From: JAWLGJ01 sp041685145 | Lineage (GTDB): Bacteria; Pseudomonadota; Alphaproteobacteria; Rhodospirillales; Magnetospirillaceae | NCBI GenBank assembly: GCA_041685145.1 | Contig: JAWLGJ010000027.1 | Span: 1 to 44,728, forward strand | Direction: 5' to 3' | DNA length: 44,728 nt | Shown: piece after piece, positions 28,371-36,579 of the stretch | Layout of the letters: every line of letters starts with the position of its first letter | Numbering within the stretch: the stretch's first letter is position 1 | Translations under genes and position numbers: made by a program | Notes under the pieces: generated by a model | What the model was told of the DNA's origin: nothing | What the model saw: only the letters and a program-made list of their open reading frames with translations | Databases searched by the model: none

Positions 28371-28922
28371 TCAGGACCACCGCCACTTGATCGAGCATCC
28401 CATGCTGGCGATCTGATGCTCGGGCCCGCGGCCGGTTTCGGCCACCATTCTCATCGCCTCGAACAACTCGCGCCGCGCCCCCGGCGCCGCCTCCTTGCGC
28501 GATTCGTCCAGGCGCCCGCGGTATTGCAGCCCCAGATCGGCGTCGAAGCCGAAGAAATCCGGCGTGCAGACGGCATCGTAGGCGCGCGCCACCTCCTGGG
28601 TGGCGTCGATGACATAGGGAAAGCCGAACCCGTGCCGCCGCGCGAATTCCTGCATGTTCTCGAAGGAATCGTCCGGATAGGTTTCGGTGTCGTTGGGCAT
28701 GATGGCGATGCTGTTGACGCCCAGCCCCCGAAGCTCGCGGGCGTCCCGCACGATGCGATCGATGACGGCCCGGACATAGGGGCAATGGTTGCAGATGAAC
28801 ATTACCAGCGTCCCCCGCGGGCCGCGGATGTCGGCCAGGCTGTAGGTGCGGCCATCGACGCCCTTGAGGCTGAAGTCCGGCGCCTTCCACCCGAAATCGC
28901 AGAGGGGGGTTTCCACGGCCAT
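28371..28922 (-). CDS. Thioredoxin-fold peroxiredoxin-like protein
   Basis: A 183-residue soluble redox protein of the AhpC/TSA-Redoxin superfamily. Family blocks are APDFSLKGVDGRTYSLADIRG, LVMFICNHCPYV with a CxxC pair (Cys44, Cys47) at the expected helix start, and a C-terminal IASMGCSIKW typical of this uncharacterised subgroup. There is no signal peptide. A disulfide reductase or peroxidase role is inferred; the substrate is unknown. The ATG at 28922 has GGGAG upstream; an in-frame ATG at 28958 adds 12 residues without conservation. Confidence 0.85.
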   Translation of the reverse strand: MAVETPLCDFGWKAPDFSLKGVDGRTYSLADIRGPRGTLVMFICNHCPYVRAVIDRIVRDARELRGLGVNSIAIMPNDTETYPDDSFENMQEFARRHGFGFPYVIDATQEVARAYDAVCTPDFFGFDADLGLQYRGRLDESRKEAAPGARRELFEAMRMVAETGRGPEHQIASMGCSIKWRWS

Positions 28923-29085
28923 TCGCGTCACTCCCGTCGTGGTGTCCGTCCCGTCCATATTAGGCGCAATGGCAAGGGTGGCAACGACACCAACGGGCAG
29001 GGTAAAGGCGCTGGACCTGGAGGGGCGAGATGGTGGAAACTGGGGGCGATCACACGTCCCCGACGCGAAAGGACGTTGCCTGGGA

Positions 29086-29418
29086 ATGGCGCAGCTGATC
29101 CGCCTCGCCGATCACCCCGCGGCCCAAAACCGCCGTGCCCGTCCGATTCACTTCAGCCGCGCCGAAATCAATCAGCTCTTGTCGCTCTACGCCCGGCGGG
29201 TGGCCGCCGGCGAATGGCGCGACTACGCCATCGACTGCCGGCCGGGCATGGCGATCTTCGCCGCCTTTCGCGGCACCAATCAGCGCCCGGCCCTGACGGT
29301 CCAGAAACTGCCCCAGGCCTTCGTGGTCACCGCCGATGATCGCGGCCGCTGCCAGGCGGCGACGCTGGGCGACGCCCTGGCGGCGTGGGAGCCGCGGCTG
29401 ACGCTGGCGAAGTCATAG
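29086..29418 (+). CDS. DUF2794 protein
   Basis: A 110-residue soluble protein matching DUF2794, a family largely confined to alphaproteobacteria. It shows the characteristic FSRAEINQLLSLYARRVAAGEWRDYAID followed by the second half with FRGTNQRPALTVQKLP. The function is unknown. The ATG at 29086 follows a weak GGGA; the frame runs upstream to 28846 but that part does not look like the family. It overlaps the end of the carbonic anhydrase gene (convergent) by 6 nt. Confidence 0.85.
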   Translation: MAQLIRLADHPAAQNRRARPIHFSRAEINQLLSLYARRVAAGEWRDYAIDCRPGMAIFAAFRGTNQRPALTVQKLPQAFVVTADDRGRCQAATLGDALAAWEPRLTLAKS

Positions 29419-30111
29419 AACCGGCTGGAACTCCCCCTCGGGCTCGGGCAGCCACAGCAGCGTCCCCTCGGCGACGTCGAACCAGGCGCCGTGCAGCGCC
29501 AGGCGTCCCTCCGCTTCGGCGGCCGCCACCCAGGGGAAGCTGCGCAGATTGCGCAACGAGGTGCGCACCACCTCGTGCTCGCAGGCGCGTTGCAGGCCGC
29601 CCGCCTCGCCGCCCTGGGCCTGCGCCGCCGCGCGGGCCGGCGCGGCGATGTCCATCCAGGCCGAGATGAACTCACCGCCGGCGGGTTGGTCGTCGAGCAG
29701 CGCCCGCACGCCGCCGCAGCCGCCGTGGCCCATGACAACGATGCTGCGCACCTGCAGCGAGCGCACCGCGAATTCGATCGCCGCCGAGGTGCCGTGATAA
29801 TCGCCGTCGGGGGCGTAGGGAGGCACCAGATTGGCGACGTTGCGCAGCACGAAAAGCTCGCCCGGTCCGGCATCGAAGATCCAGGCCGGGTCGACGCGCG
29901 AATCGCAGCATGAAATCACCATCGCCGGCGGCGACTGCCCTTCCTGGGCCAGTTGCGCGAACCGGCGGCGAAAGCGCGGCAGATAATCGCCGCGAAAACG
30001 CCGGTATCCGTCCAGAAGCTGCTGAATCGTTCCGCCTCCCCTAGTTGGTGCGTGGCCTATAACACAGCTTGGCGCCGCCTTCAGCCCTCTTTTACCATCC
30101 GGCAAGGCCAT
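29413..30111 (-). CDS. Beta-class carbonic anhydrase
   Basis: A zinc enzyme that interconverts CO2 and bicarbonate in the cytoplasm. Beta-class zinc ligands are present: Cys in SCCDSRVDP (with the Asp-Arg dyad) and His/Cys in MGHGGCGGV. A NVANLVPPY loop is also seen. The conserved family start (IQQLLDGYRRFR) lies about 28 codons inside the longest frame, which begins at an ATG at 30111. Just before that point GGGGAGGCGGAACG is followed by ATT at 30027-30025, so translation may really start at ATT (or the preceding ACG). I give the canonical ATG, noting that the first 28 residues look non-native and that a TTATAG-like -10 box lies inside them. Confidence 0.88.
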   Translation of the reverse strand: MALPDGKRGLKAAPSCVIGHAPTRGGGTIQQLLDGYRRFRGDYLPRFRRRFAQLAQEGQSPPAMVISCCDSRVDPAWIFDAGPGELFVLRNVANLVPPYAPDGDYHGTSAAIEFAVRSLQVRSIVVMGHGGCGGVRALLDDQPAGGEFISAWMDIAAPARAAAQAQGGEAGGLQRACEHEVVRTSLRNLRSFPWVAAAEAEGRLALHGAWFDVAEGTLLWLPEPEGEFQPVL

Positions 30112-30128
30112 CGGTGCACACTCCGTCG

Positions 30129-30323
30129 ATGGCCGACATCCTTCCCTTCCCCGCCAACCGATCGACCTTCCGCGACGCCCGCGCCTGGCTGCGCTACGGC
30201 CACCGCTGCGCCGCCGGGGGCGACCACGCCGAGGCGGTGGCGGCCTTCGAGATCGCCCTCTTCATCGACCCCGGCCTTTCAGAGGCCCGTGGCGCCCTCG
30301 CCGCCCTGCGCCGGCGCCCCTGA
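30129..30323 (+). CDS. Small single-TPR protein
   Basis: A 64-residue ORF. After MADILPFPANRSTFRDARAW it contains one TPR-like hairpin (WLRYGHRCAAGGDHAEAVAAFEIALFIDPGLSEARGALAAL) with the usual Ala/Gly/Pro spacing. It is probably a real small protein of unknown role, but could be a truncated gene. Its last 45 nt overlap the end of the phage endolysin gene on the other strand, so it sits exactly at the chromosome/phage boundary. Confidence 0.55.
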   Translation: MADILPFPANRSTFRDARAWLRYGHRCAAGGDHAEAVAAFEIALFIDPGLSEARGALAALRRRP

Positions 30324-30749
30324 GGCATATAGCGCCGCCTCGGCCCGGCGGCGGCGCACCAGGCCCGGCAGGCGGCGGCCGCCGGCGTGCACCCAGCGGC
30401 GAAACTCGCCGGGGGCGCGGTGGTGGTCGCCCCGGTTGACGACGCGCCGCAGCGTGCTGGCCTGCAAAGCGCCGCCGCCGAGATTGAAGGTGAAGCTGAC
30501 CAGGGCATCGAAGCGCGCCTGGGTCAGCGGCGCCGCAATCAGCCGCCGCACCGCGCCCTCGGCGCCGGCGACGTCGCGGGCCAGCAGCGCCGCCGCCGCC
30601 GCCTCGTCGATCTCGGCGGGAAAGTCCTCGCCGGGGCGGACGACGTGGCCGTAGCCGATGGTGGGCCAGCCCGCCGGGCAGGTATAGACGCGGGGGCTGA
30701 AGCCCTCGAACGCCTTGATGAGGGCCAGCCCCTCGGTGCCGACGCGCAT
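30279..30749 (-). CDS. Phage endolysin (GH24 lysozyme)
   Basis: A 156-residue T4/P22-type lysozyme that cuts peptidoglycan for release. The catalytic pattern is present: Glu15 in KAFEGF, eight residues, Cys24 (the Asp/Cys position), five residues, Thr30 in WPTIGYGHV. A canonical family helix follows (QARFDALVSFTFNLGGGALQASTLRR). The ATG at 30749 lies 7 nt after the holin stop. There is no signal peptide or SAR segment, so it would depend on the holin. The last 45 nt overlap the plus-strand TPR ORF. Confidence 0.93.
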   Translation of the reverse strand: MRVGTEGLALIKAFEGFSPRVYTCPAGWPTIGYGHVVRPGEDFPAEIDEAAAAALLARDVAGAEGAVRRLIAAPLTQARFDALVSFTFNLGGGALQASTLRRVVNRGDHHRAPGEFRRWVHAGGRRLPGLVRRRRAEAALYASGAPAQGGEGATGL

Positions 30750-30756
30750 GGCGCGG

Positions 30757-31233
30757 CTAAGCCCCGCCGCGGAAACGCTGCATGGCCCGCTGTCCGAACC
30801 AGAAGCTGAGCACGGCGGCAAAGGTGGCCTGGCTGGTCTCGTCCCAGACGGTGGCGAGGGCGGTGTGGGCGGCCGCGTCGTACAGCACGATCAAGGCGTA
30901 AAGCTGCGTGCCCTTCACGGCGGCGAACAGGGCGAAATAGGCGTAGGTGATGACGGGCCGGACACTGGAAATCAGCAGCTCCAGCGCGGCGTCGACCCAC
31001 GCCACGCCGGTCGCCTGGCGGCGCGCCGCGCGCTGGAGGGCGCGCGCCTCGCCGATGTCGGCCGCGACATTGATCTCTTCCAGGCGCTGCGCCTGCAGGC
31101 GCTCCTGCGCCTCGATCTGCAGCCGCATCACCGCCAGTTCGTGGGCGCGGTCGCCGCGCTCGCGCACATAACCCAGAAAGTCGGGAGCAAAGCTGGTGAC
31201 GAAGCCCAGCAGCGAACCCAGCAGCGTTATCAT
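30757..31233 (-). CDS. 3TM-type holin
   Basis: A 158-residue membrane protein with an N-terminal hydrophobic stretch (LLGSLLGFVTSFAPDFLGY), a long charged coiled-coil-like segment (residues about 25-75) and two further hydrophobic segments around SVRPVITYAYFALFAAV and LYALIVLYDAAA. This pattern fits the GTA_holin_3TM family. Its place directly before the endolysin supports the call. Its ATG overlaps the stop of the preceding coiled-coil gene (ATGA). Confidence 0.8.
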   Translation of the reverse strand: MITLLGSLLGFVTSFAPDFLGYVRERGDRAHELAVMRLQIEAQERLQAQRLEEINVAADIGEARALQRAARRQATGVAWVDAALELLISSVRPVITYAYFALFAAVKGTQLYALIVLYDAAAHTALATVWDETSQATFAAVLSFWFGQRAMQRFRGGA

Positions 31234-31550
31234 CGCTCGATCTCCTTGCTCTCGAAGCGGCCCGCCACCGCCGAGACCAGCCGCGCCTGCTCCTCCAGGG
31301 CGTGGTGCAGGGCGCGCATGTCGGCGTCATGCTCGGCACGGCGGACGAAGTTGCGGTCCAGGTCGTCCTCCAGGCGGTCGATGCGCTGGTGCAGGCGCTG
31401 GCGGCCCTGCTCGCTTTCGGCACGGGTGCGATCGAACTCGGCCGTGATGCGCCGCGAAATCGCCAGCCACAGCAGCGCCAGCCCGGTCAGCACAGGCAGC
31501 GCCTGGAGGACCAGGCCGACGGTAATGGGCATGTCTTCGGCCACCGGCAT
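31230..31550 (-). CDS. Small phage membrane protein with coiled coil
   Basis: A 106-residue protein with an N-terminal transmembrane segment (VGLVLQALPVLTGLALLWLAI) and a long charged helix (FDRTRAESEQGRQRLHQRIDRLEDDLDRNF...) likely to form a coiled coil. By place in the lysis cassette it may be a spanin-like (Rz) or DUF2730-type protein; the sequence alone does not decide. An alternative ATG lies at 31532. It overlaps the holin gene by 4 nt. Confidence 0.65.
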   Translation of the reverse strand: MPVAEDMPITVGLVLQALPVLTGLALLWLAISRRITAEFDRTRAESEQGRQRLHQRIDRLEDDLDRNFVRRAEHDADMRALHHALEEQARLVSAVAGRFESKEIER

Positions 31551-31585
31551 CGGCGGGGCCCCCTTTGCTGTCGGTGGAAGCGGGT

Positions 31586-32797
31586 TCAGATGGTCAGCGT
31601 CGGCAGCACGTCGTCGGACAGCCGCCGCGGCCAGAAGGCCACGCGCGCGATGGTGCCGCCCCATTCGTAGCCGCCGCCGAAGAAGCGCCCCAGGCGCAGG
31701 GTCGTCAGCCCGGCGGGAAGGGTCACCGAACCCCCGGCGACGACCTCCCCACCATTCAGGCAGGCGGCGCAGTCGTCGCTCGCCCAGGCGAAGGCCAGCG
31801 AGATTTCGGCGTCGTCCGGAACACTGCCCAGGGACAAGGTGCCCTGCGAGACATTGCCGGCGCTGTAGGGAATGATTTGCACGTTGCCGCCGCTGTTCCG
31901 GTACATGGCGTAGCGGTTCGAGGTGCTGCCGTCGTCGATATGGGCGACGTATTGCGAGGTGCCGCCGCCCGCCGCCGTCCGCGCCCGCACCAGCACCGTG
32001 CCTTGGGCCCCGTTGAACCACGCCCCCAGCGCCATCGTCACCGTGTCGGCGGCCCGCGTCACCGCCGAGGACGCGGTCGGAACATGGGTGCCGGGATAGG
32101 CGCCGTCCTCGTACTGGGCACCCCACACCAGGGCCCCCGAGGCGCCGTCCCCGGCATATTCACGCGGACCGCCGAACATCTCCTTGAGGTAGAGAACCCC
32201 GGAGGTGTTGCCGGTTGACGTCGTCTCGACGCTCATCCAGATGCGGTAGCGCCCCCCGCCCAGGGCGATGATGCCGTAGTCATCGGGGGCGCCGGTCTCC
32301 ACGGCCGCCTGACCGGTGGCGACGTCGAACTCGACGCGGTTTTCGCTACCCCCGAACACCCCTCCCCCCATGCGCAGGGCGAAGACGCCGCGCCCCGCCG
32401 GCTCCACCTCCACCGACAGGGTGTGGGGCCCGGTGGCGGTCAAAGCGGCCGCCGGCAGGGTCACTGCATGTATCGCCGTGGTGGCGTCCTCGGTTATTAG
32501 GCCCGCCGTAGCTTTTCCGTCGCCGCCGGTGCCGGCGTTGGCGGTCACGGTAACGTTGTTCGGCGTCCACTGCGTCGCGTCCTGGGAATACGGTTGCAGG
32601 TTGGTCCGCGCCGCCTCCACCCGCAGCCCCAGGGCCTTCCCCGTGGCCGGGTCGTGGTCGAGGCGCGGCGTGTTGATGGGGCTGGGCACCAGCAGGCCAC
32701 GCGCGTCGTGACGCCAGGCCCGCGAGTCGCGCACCGCGGATGCGATGCGCCGGTCGACGTGCCCGCCGGCGAAGTCGAGAACAAGGCTGGGACGCAT
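31586..32797 (-). CDS. Phage fibre/spike protein with LamG-like C-terminus
   Basis: A 403-residue virion protein. Residues 1-70 (MRPSLVLDFAGGHVDRRIASA...) look like the head-fibre N-terminal type seen in many phages. Then comes a beta-rich carbohydrate-binding-like region (about 75-220) and a concanavalin A/LamG-type domain with GAWFNGAQGTVLVRA, ISLAFAWASDDCAACLNG and LRLGRFFGGGYEWGGTIARVAFWPRRLSD. It is probably involved in cell-surface recognition. The ATG shares one base with the DUF2793 stop. The GC dips slightly here (for example 31850-32520), consistent with a recently exchanged receptor-binding gene. Confidence 0.75.
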   Translation of the reverse strand: MRPSLVLDFAGGHVDRRIASAVRDSRAWRHDARGLLVPSPINTPRLDHDPATGKALGLRVEAARTNLQPYSQDATQWTPNNVTVTANAGTGGDGKATAGLITEDATTAIHAVTLPAAALTATGPHTLSVEVEPAGRGVFALRMGGGVFGGSENRVEFDVATGQAAVETGAPDDYGIIALGGGRYRIWMSVETTSTGNTSGVLYLKEMFGGPREYAGDGASGALVWGAQYEDGAYPGTHVPTASSAVTRAADTVTMALGAWFNGAQGTVLVRARTAAGGGTSQYVAHIDDGSTSNRYAMYRNSGGNVQIIPYSAGNVSQGTLSLGSVPDDAEISLAFAWASDDCAACLNGGEVVAGGSVTLPAGLTTLRLGRFFGGGYEWGGTIARVAFWPRRLSDDVLPTLTI

Positions 32798-33549
32798 CAG
32801 AACACCTCGAAGCTGGAAGGGCCGGTGCGGACGACGAGCGCCGCCTCGCCATCGGCCAAAGTGACGGCGGCGGCGCCATCGATGCCGTCGGCGCCCTGGG
32901 CGGCGATGGTGACGCTGCCGCCGCCCGAGCGGTGCTTGACGCGGCACCACCAGCCCTCCGGCGTCTCGGCGGCCGGCGGCAGGGTGAGGGTGACGGCGGC
33001 GGCATCCACCCGGTACGCCTTGCCGGTGACGGCCCCCAGCGTGGTGTCGGCGGCGAGGCTCTCCACCCACAGCGCCGGCGCCGCGGCGTCTGGTTCGGCG
33101 TCGACGCCGACGCCGGCGGCCGCGACGGCGACGATTCGGTCGAGGATGGCGTCGCGCGGCTGGTAATGCGGGTGCGGGTTCGCCGCCGCCTCGTGCGCCG
33201 CCACCGCCGCGATGCCGGGGGCGTCGATTTGCCAGCCGCCGCCATCGTGAAGCAGGGCGACCGATTCGGCCGTCACCCAGGCGCGCCAGCCGGCGGCCGG
33301 CGCCAGGAACAGCCAGCCCGCGTACCAGGCGGCGACGCAGCCGTCCCGTCCGCTCCAGGCGCCGGTGGCGCCGGCGGCGACGATGTGGCGCTGTCCCGTG
33401 GCCGGGTCGGCGGGGGGCGCGGCACGGTCGCGGTCGATGACCGATAGCTGCACGAGGGCATCGAGGCGGTTCAGCGCCTCGTTGTGGGTGATTTCCTTCT
33501 GGGCCTGCGCCGCCTGGATATAGGGCAGGGCAAGGTGGGGGCTGCTCAT
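32797..33549 (-). CDS. DUF2793 phage protein
   Basis: A 250-residue protein opening with the diagnostic SPHLALPYIQAAQAQKEITHNEALNRLDALVQLSV of DUF2793, a family found in alphaproteobacterial phages and some gene transfer agent clusters. The middle repeats the DUF2793 pattern with Trp-rich strands (GCVAAWYAGWLFLAPAAGWRAWV). The C-terminus (residues about 165-250) is a separate beta-rich domain (VTIAAQGADGIDGAAAVTLADGEAALVV) common at the ends of phage fibres. The function is unknown; the position between hub and fibre suggests a tail-tip adaptor. It overlaps the hub gene by 4 nt. Confidence 0.85.
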   Translation of the reverse strand: MSSPHLALPYIQAAQAQKEITHNEALNRLDALVQLSVIDRDRAAPPADPATGQRHIVAAGATGAWSGRDGCVAAWYAGWLFLAPAAGWRAWVTAESVALLHDGGGWQIDAPGIAAVAAHEAAANPHPHYQPRDAILDRIVAVAAAGVGVDAEPDAAAPALWVESLAADTTLGAVTGKAYRVDAAAVTLTLPPAAETPEGWWCRVKHRSGGGSVTIAAQGADGIDGAAAVTLADGEAALVVRTGPSSFEVF

Positions 33550-35423
33550 GTCAGGCTGGTCTCCGTGGCTTGGCCGCGCCCGAGGGCGCCGAGCTGGCAC
33601 ACCCGCACATCGAGAATCGACCGCTGGGCGCCGAAGTCGTCCTGCTGCTGCGCGGCGGTGTAGACGAGAGCGGGGCCCGAGACCGTCAGCGTGCGGGCGA
33701 CGCGCGGGCTGCGGGTCAGGTCGCCGCCGCCGCCGTCGGCGACCGGCGGAGCAACGGTGAACAGGCGCGTCTTGCCGCTGGTCACCAGGTAGTCGGCGGC
33801 ATCGATGGTGTAGGTGCCGTCGTTGCCGGTGGTGCTGCCGGTAACGGTGACGGCGGCGCCGGGCGGAAACGCGGCCCGGTGGTCGCCGGCGATGTCGAAG
33901 CGCGCCTCGCCGCCGCTGGCCCCGACGATGGGGTGGCGGGAATGCAGGATGTCGACCTCGTAGCGTTCGGCGGCCTCGTCCAGGGGCACGTCGCCGCCGT
34001 CGCGCCAGGCACCGCCGACCCGCGCGCGCCGCACCCAGGCGATGCTCCAATCGCCGCTGGCCGAGTCGCGTTCGCCGCGCACATGCGCGGGCGCCAGGGG
34101 GCGCAGGCCGCGCCCGGTGTTGGTGAACGCCATCGCCGGCGCCTCGTCGAGTGGGCGGCCGTGCGTGGGGGCCTTGTAGTGCCGGGGCAGGCCGATCAGG
34201 TCGCCGCCGCGGGCGACGCGCATCAGATCGTAGGGGCGCAGCAGCAGGAACGTCTCCTCGGCGGCGTGCCCCGCCACCGCCGCCTCGCTGCCACGGCGGC
34301 CGCGCAGCAGCCCCGACAGCTCGTATGTTGCCTCCGCGACGAGGACGGCGTTGCGGAACTGCACGATCTCGGCGCCGACGAGGGCGGCGTTGGCGCCCGC
34401 CAGCACCGCCGGCGCGGCGGCCGATTCCAGTTCGCCCTGGCGCAGGACCACCCGGAGGCGGGCGGCCTCGTCCCAATAGGCCGTCGGCCCCGGCGGCAGT
34501 GCCTCGACGCAGCGGCCCCACACCGCCGGCCCCGGCACGGCCCCCAGCAGATGGTAGGCGCCGCCGCTGCCGTCGTCGGAACGATACAGCCCCGCGCCAG
34601 GCCAGCGCCGGCCTTCGGCGCGGGTCCACGAGGCGGCGGCGTAGAAGCCGCCGTCACCGTCCTCGTCCCTGAGCGGCGGCAGGTCGAGCAGGAACAGTTC
34701 CGTCTCCGCCAGCCCGGCCAGCGCCTGTCCGGCGACATGGGGCGCGGCGGCGGCGGGGCGTGCCTCCAGCACGGCGGCATCGTCGCTCACCGCCTCGCAA
34801 AGCAGGCCCAGCAGGTCGCTCTCGGTGCCGATCAGCCGCAGGGCGCGGCGGCGCGGGCCGTCTTCCAGCACGATGCCGTCGCCGGGTTCCAGCCAGGCGT
34901 AGTCGGCGGGCAGGCGGAAACGCAGGCGCTCGCGCCCCGCCCAGGCCTCGAACAGCAGCATGTCGGCCAGCGCCCGCGCCCGCGCGTCCGACAGGGCCAA
35001 TGGCAGCGCCACCGTGCGGGGGGCGCGCCCGGCCTGGGCGGCGCGCCGCGCCGTCTGCACCGCCCGCTGCCAGTCGGCGGCCCGGGCGCGATAAAGCACG
35101 TCGACCTGCCCCGGCAGTTCGGCATCGGGCGTGCGGGTGACGGTGAGGGCGGCCTCGTCGCCGCCCGGCGCCAGCACCTCGTCCACGGCGACCGTCGCCA
35201 CCGGCGCCGCGCCGCGCGGGCGAAAACACAGCCGCCCGTCGCTTTCCACCGCGTCCAGCCGGAACGCCGTAAGCAGCGCCTCCAGCCCGGCCCGCGCCGG
35301 CTGGCGGGCGTCGAGGACCATGCCGTCGAGGCGGCCGTGCAGGCGCGCGGCGTCGACGTCCCGTTCGGGGTCGAGACCGGCGCGGGCGCACAGGTCGAGG
35401 ACCAGGGTGCGGATATCAGGCAT
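33546..35423 (-). CDS. Tail baseplate hub, C-terminal part (GTA gene 15-like)
   Basis: A 625-residue protein resembling the C-terminal half of GTA gp15/phage tail hub proteins (Phage-tail_3 type). Typical elements are IRTLVLDLCARAGLDPERDVD at the start, AFRLDAVESDGRLCFRPRG, LADMLLFEAWAGRERLRFRLPADYAWLEPGDGIVL, and LSGLLRGRRGSE followed by fibronectin-like strands near the C-terminus. It lacks the N-terminal third, which is encoded two genes upstream (36579-38099). The ATG at 35423 was chosen; another at 35432 is in frame. It overlaps the lyase-like gene's end by 8 nt. Confidence 0.8.
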   Translation of the reverse strand: MPDIRTLVLDLCARAGLDPERDVDAARLHGRLDGMVLDARQPARAGLEALLTAFRLDAVESDGRLCFRPRGAAPVATVAVDEVLAPGGDEAALTVTRTPDAELPGQVDVLYRARAADWQRAVQTARRAAQAGRAPRTVALPLALSDARARALADMLLFEAWAGRERLRFRLPADYAWLEPGDGIVLEDGPRRRALRLIGTESDLLGLLCEAVSDDAAVLEARPAAAAPHVAGQALAGLAETELFLLDLPPLRDEDGDGGFYAAASWTRAEGRRWPGAGLYRSDDGSGGAYHLLGAVPGPAVWGRCVEALPPGPTAYWDEAARLRVVLRQGELESAAAPAVLAGANAALVGAEIVQFRNAVLVAEATYELSGLLRGRRGSEAAVAGHAAEETFLLLRPYDLMRVARGGDLIGLPRHYKAPTHGRPLDEAPAMAFTNTGRGLRPLAPAHVRGERDSASGDWSIAWVRRARVGGAWRDGGDVPLDEAAERYEVDILHSRHPIVGASGGEARFDIAGDHRAAFPPGAAVTVTGSTTGNDGTYTIDAADYLVTSGKTRLFTVAPPVADGGGGDLTRSPRVARTLTVSGPALVYTAAQQQDDFGAQRSILDVRVCQLGALGRGQATETSLT

Positions 35424-36579
35424 GGGCGCCATACCCCAGCGCCCAGCGGAACCACGCCGCCCAGTGGCTGGCGACCTCGGGCACGGCGCGGCAGGCCAGC
35501 GCCACCTGGCGGCTGTCCTCGACGAAGCCGGGGTCCAGCGTCTTGCGCCAATGCATATAGGCCAGCACCAGCCCACAGGCGCGCTGCGGCTTGAACATGG
35601 CATTCGGCGCCAGATACTCGGAATGGCTGGCGTCCCAACGCGCGGCGTCGAAGGGGTCGCTGCTGGCGGCGAATTCGTAATGCTTCTCCGGCGACAACAG
35701 CCGGTCTAGGAAGAAGGACCAGCCGTTCTCGACCACGGCCTGATAGCGCGACCCGCCCGCCAGCAGCGCGATTTCCACCCACGGCGCCAGGTCATACACT
35801 TGGTAATGCAGGGCGTCGCGGCGGACATAATCGATGCTCTCGCCGGGATCGACGGCGGCGCGCGGCATGTCGTGCAGCGCCGGGTCGAAGTCCGCCGGAT
35901 CGTCGGGATGAACGATGGCGGCGTTGCCGTAGGGAAAATTTCGCGGGGCGAAGGCGTCGATCTCGGTCAGCAGGGCCTCGGCGGCGGCGGCATCGCCTTG
36001 CGCGTCATAGACTTGCAGCAGGATCTTATAGTGATGGGTCCACCAGTTTCCGTGGGCGGTGGTTCCCTCGGCATCGGTCGTCTGGTCCCGAAAGCCACCG
36101 GCGGCGGCGCCTTCCTTGGCAAGGCGCAGCGCCTGCAGCCAAGAGTCGATGTCGGCGCGTTCGGCGGCCGTGAAGGAATCGCGCCGCCGCCACAGCACCC
36201 GCAGCAGCCATTCGAGATTGGTCTCGTTGATGGGCTTGCCGTCGGGCTCGTTGAGCCGCACCCAGGCCAGCGCGACCTCGCGCACCCGGGCCAGCACCGC
36301 GTCGTCGGCGGCGTATTCGGCGTACTGGTCCATCACCGGCAGGTCGCGCCGAAGCTGGGTGAAGCCGGCGCGGGTGGCGGTGACGGCCGGATCGGTCACG
36401 TCGGGCTCGCCCTGGCTGCGCAGCACCCGGACCGGGACCGGCGGGCGGGCGGCGTATTGATGCGCCAGCTTGCGCAGGCGCTGGCGCTGCACGTCGTACC
36501 AGGACAGGCCGGTGCTGACGCTGGGCAGGGCGTCGGCGGTGGTGGGGTCGTCGGGGCCGAAAAAGCCGGTCTGGGTCAT
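35416..36579 (-). CDS. Alginate-lyase-like protein encoded inside the tail hub locus
   Basis: A 387-residue, mostly helical soluble protein. Two stretches resemble alginate lyase (PF05426, an alpha/alpha toroid): TAHGNWWTHHYKILLQVYDAQGD (His176) and YVRRDALHYQVYDLAPWVEIALL (Arg253/254, Tyr259), which align by eye with the catalytic NNH and R...Y regions. The Asn of NNH is Ala here, so activity may be altered or lost. There is no signal peptide. It shares one base with the stop of the propeller gene and overlaps the hub C-terminus by 8 nt, so it is cotranslated with tail genes. It could be a virion depolymerase; the assignment is by motif only. Confidence 0.6.
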   Translation of the reverse strand: MTQTGFFGPDDPTTADALPSVSTGLSWYDVQRQRLRKLAHQYAARPPVPVRVLRSQGEPDVTDPAVTATRAGFTQLRRDLPVMDQYAEYAADDAVLARVREVALAWVRLNEPDGKPINETNLEWLLRVLWRRRDSFTAAERADIDSWLQALRLAKEGAAAGGFRDQTTDAEGTTAHGNWWTHHYKILLQVYDAQGDAAAAEALLTEIDAFAPRNFPYGNAAIVHPDDPADFDPALHDMPRAAVDPGESIDYVRRDALHYQVYDLAPWVEIALLAGGSRYQAVVENGWSFFLDRLLSPEKHYEFAASSDPFDAARWDASHSEYLAPNAMFKPQRACGLVLAYMHWRKTLDPGFVEDSRQVALACRAVPEVASHWAAWFRWALGYGAHA

